Below are positions 5,402 to 5,420 of a stretch of 5,420 bases of DNA, piece by piece. The position numbers and the translations under genes were made by a program. The DNA comes from Clostridia bacterium (GTDB lineage Bacteria > Bacillota > Clostridia > TANB77 > UBA1234), in NCBI GenBank assembly GCA_900753135.1, contig CAADXZ010000005.1:1-5420 (forward strand), in the 5' to 3' direction. Numbering within the stretch: the stretch's first letter is position 1; each line of letters starts with the position of its first letter. The notes beneath the pieces were generated by a model. That model was given only the letters and a program-made list of their open reading frames with translations. It did not search any database and had not been told where the DNA came from.

Positions 5402-5403
5402 GC
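5365..5403 (-). terminator. Strong rho-independent terminator upstream of the sigma-like gene
   Basis: In minus-strand RNA a 14-pair stem forms between 5403-5390 and 5383-5370 around a six-base ATTTTA loop. Its only non-Watson-Crick pair is one G-U, and UUUUU follows (5369-5365). On the plus strand the wobble becomes a C-A mismatch, which shows the direction. It most likely ends a gene beyond the right edge of the window. It could also act as an attenuator for the sigma-like gene, whose start is 72 bp downstream of the T run. Confidence 0.85.
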
Positions 5404-5420
5404 ATAATAGGCATCAAAAA

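Noticed and set aside
5211..5417. 68-aa minus-strand frame beginning before the terminator, considered as a leader peptide
   Set aside because: It runs through the terminator stem and then overlaps the sigma-like gene out of frame, and no ribosome site is visible before the edge. A shorter leader peptide cannot be shown because the frame does not stop before the gene.

Overview
The window suggests a low-GC Bacillota (Firmicutes) chromosome, probably an anaerobe of the Clostridia/Erysipelotrichia kind. Every gene I can support lies on the minus strand, so transcription runs from the right edge to the left. Species cannot be assigned from this sequence.

Left part (1 to about 3480): an AT-rich chromosomal block. 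In transcription order it holds an intact alpha/beta hydrolase of the BAAT_C/acyl-CoA thioesterase type (3362-2436) with its own promoter and terminator. Next comes a decayed gene for a protein with four membrane helices joined to a flavodoxin domain (2231-1357; three frameshifts and one in-frame stop). Last is a MATE-family efflux transporter (1323 to the left edge, lacking only its extreme C-terminus). The flavodoxin pseudogene and the MATE gene are 33 bp apart and look like one transcription unit, with a promoter near 2311-2339 and a perfect 16-bp palindrome in its leader.

Right part (about 3500-5420): remains of an integrative or mobilisable element, with visibly higher GC (one sampled 60-base line, 4201-4260, is 50% GC; 2461-2520 is 30%). 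In transcription order there is a strong terminator at the right edge, a small sigma-70 region-4-like protein (5293-4874), a small helix-turn-helix-like protein (4769-4410), and a chimeric reading frame starting at 4413. The chimera begins like the N-terminus of a large ArdC/LtrC-type ICE protein. After about 67 residues it switches to the coiled-coil C-terminal tail of a large serine recombinase. That tail continues past the chimera's stop through a stop, a frameshift and another stop down to 3719. The simplest reading is that an internal deletion removed most of an element, joining the start of one of its genes to the end of its recombinase gene.

Between the recombinase tail and the host hydrolase (3493-3718) lies a gene-free stretch rich in small inverted repeats. 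This is where an element end or attachment site would be expected. I see no CRISPR array, rRNA, tRNA or intact insertion sequence. The clearest unusual points are the deletion chimera, the hairpin-rich element end, the multiply broken membrane-flavodoxin gene, and the duplicated terminator arm ahead of the sigma-like gene. I found no convincing new multi-gene system.
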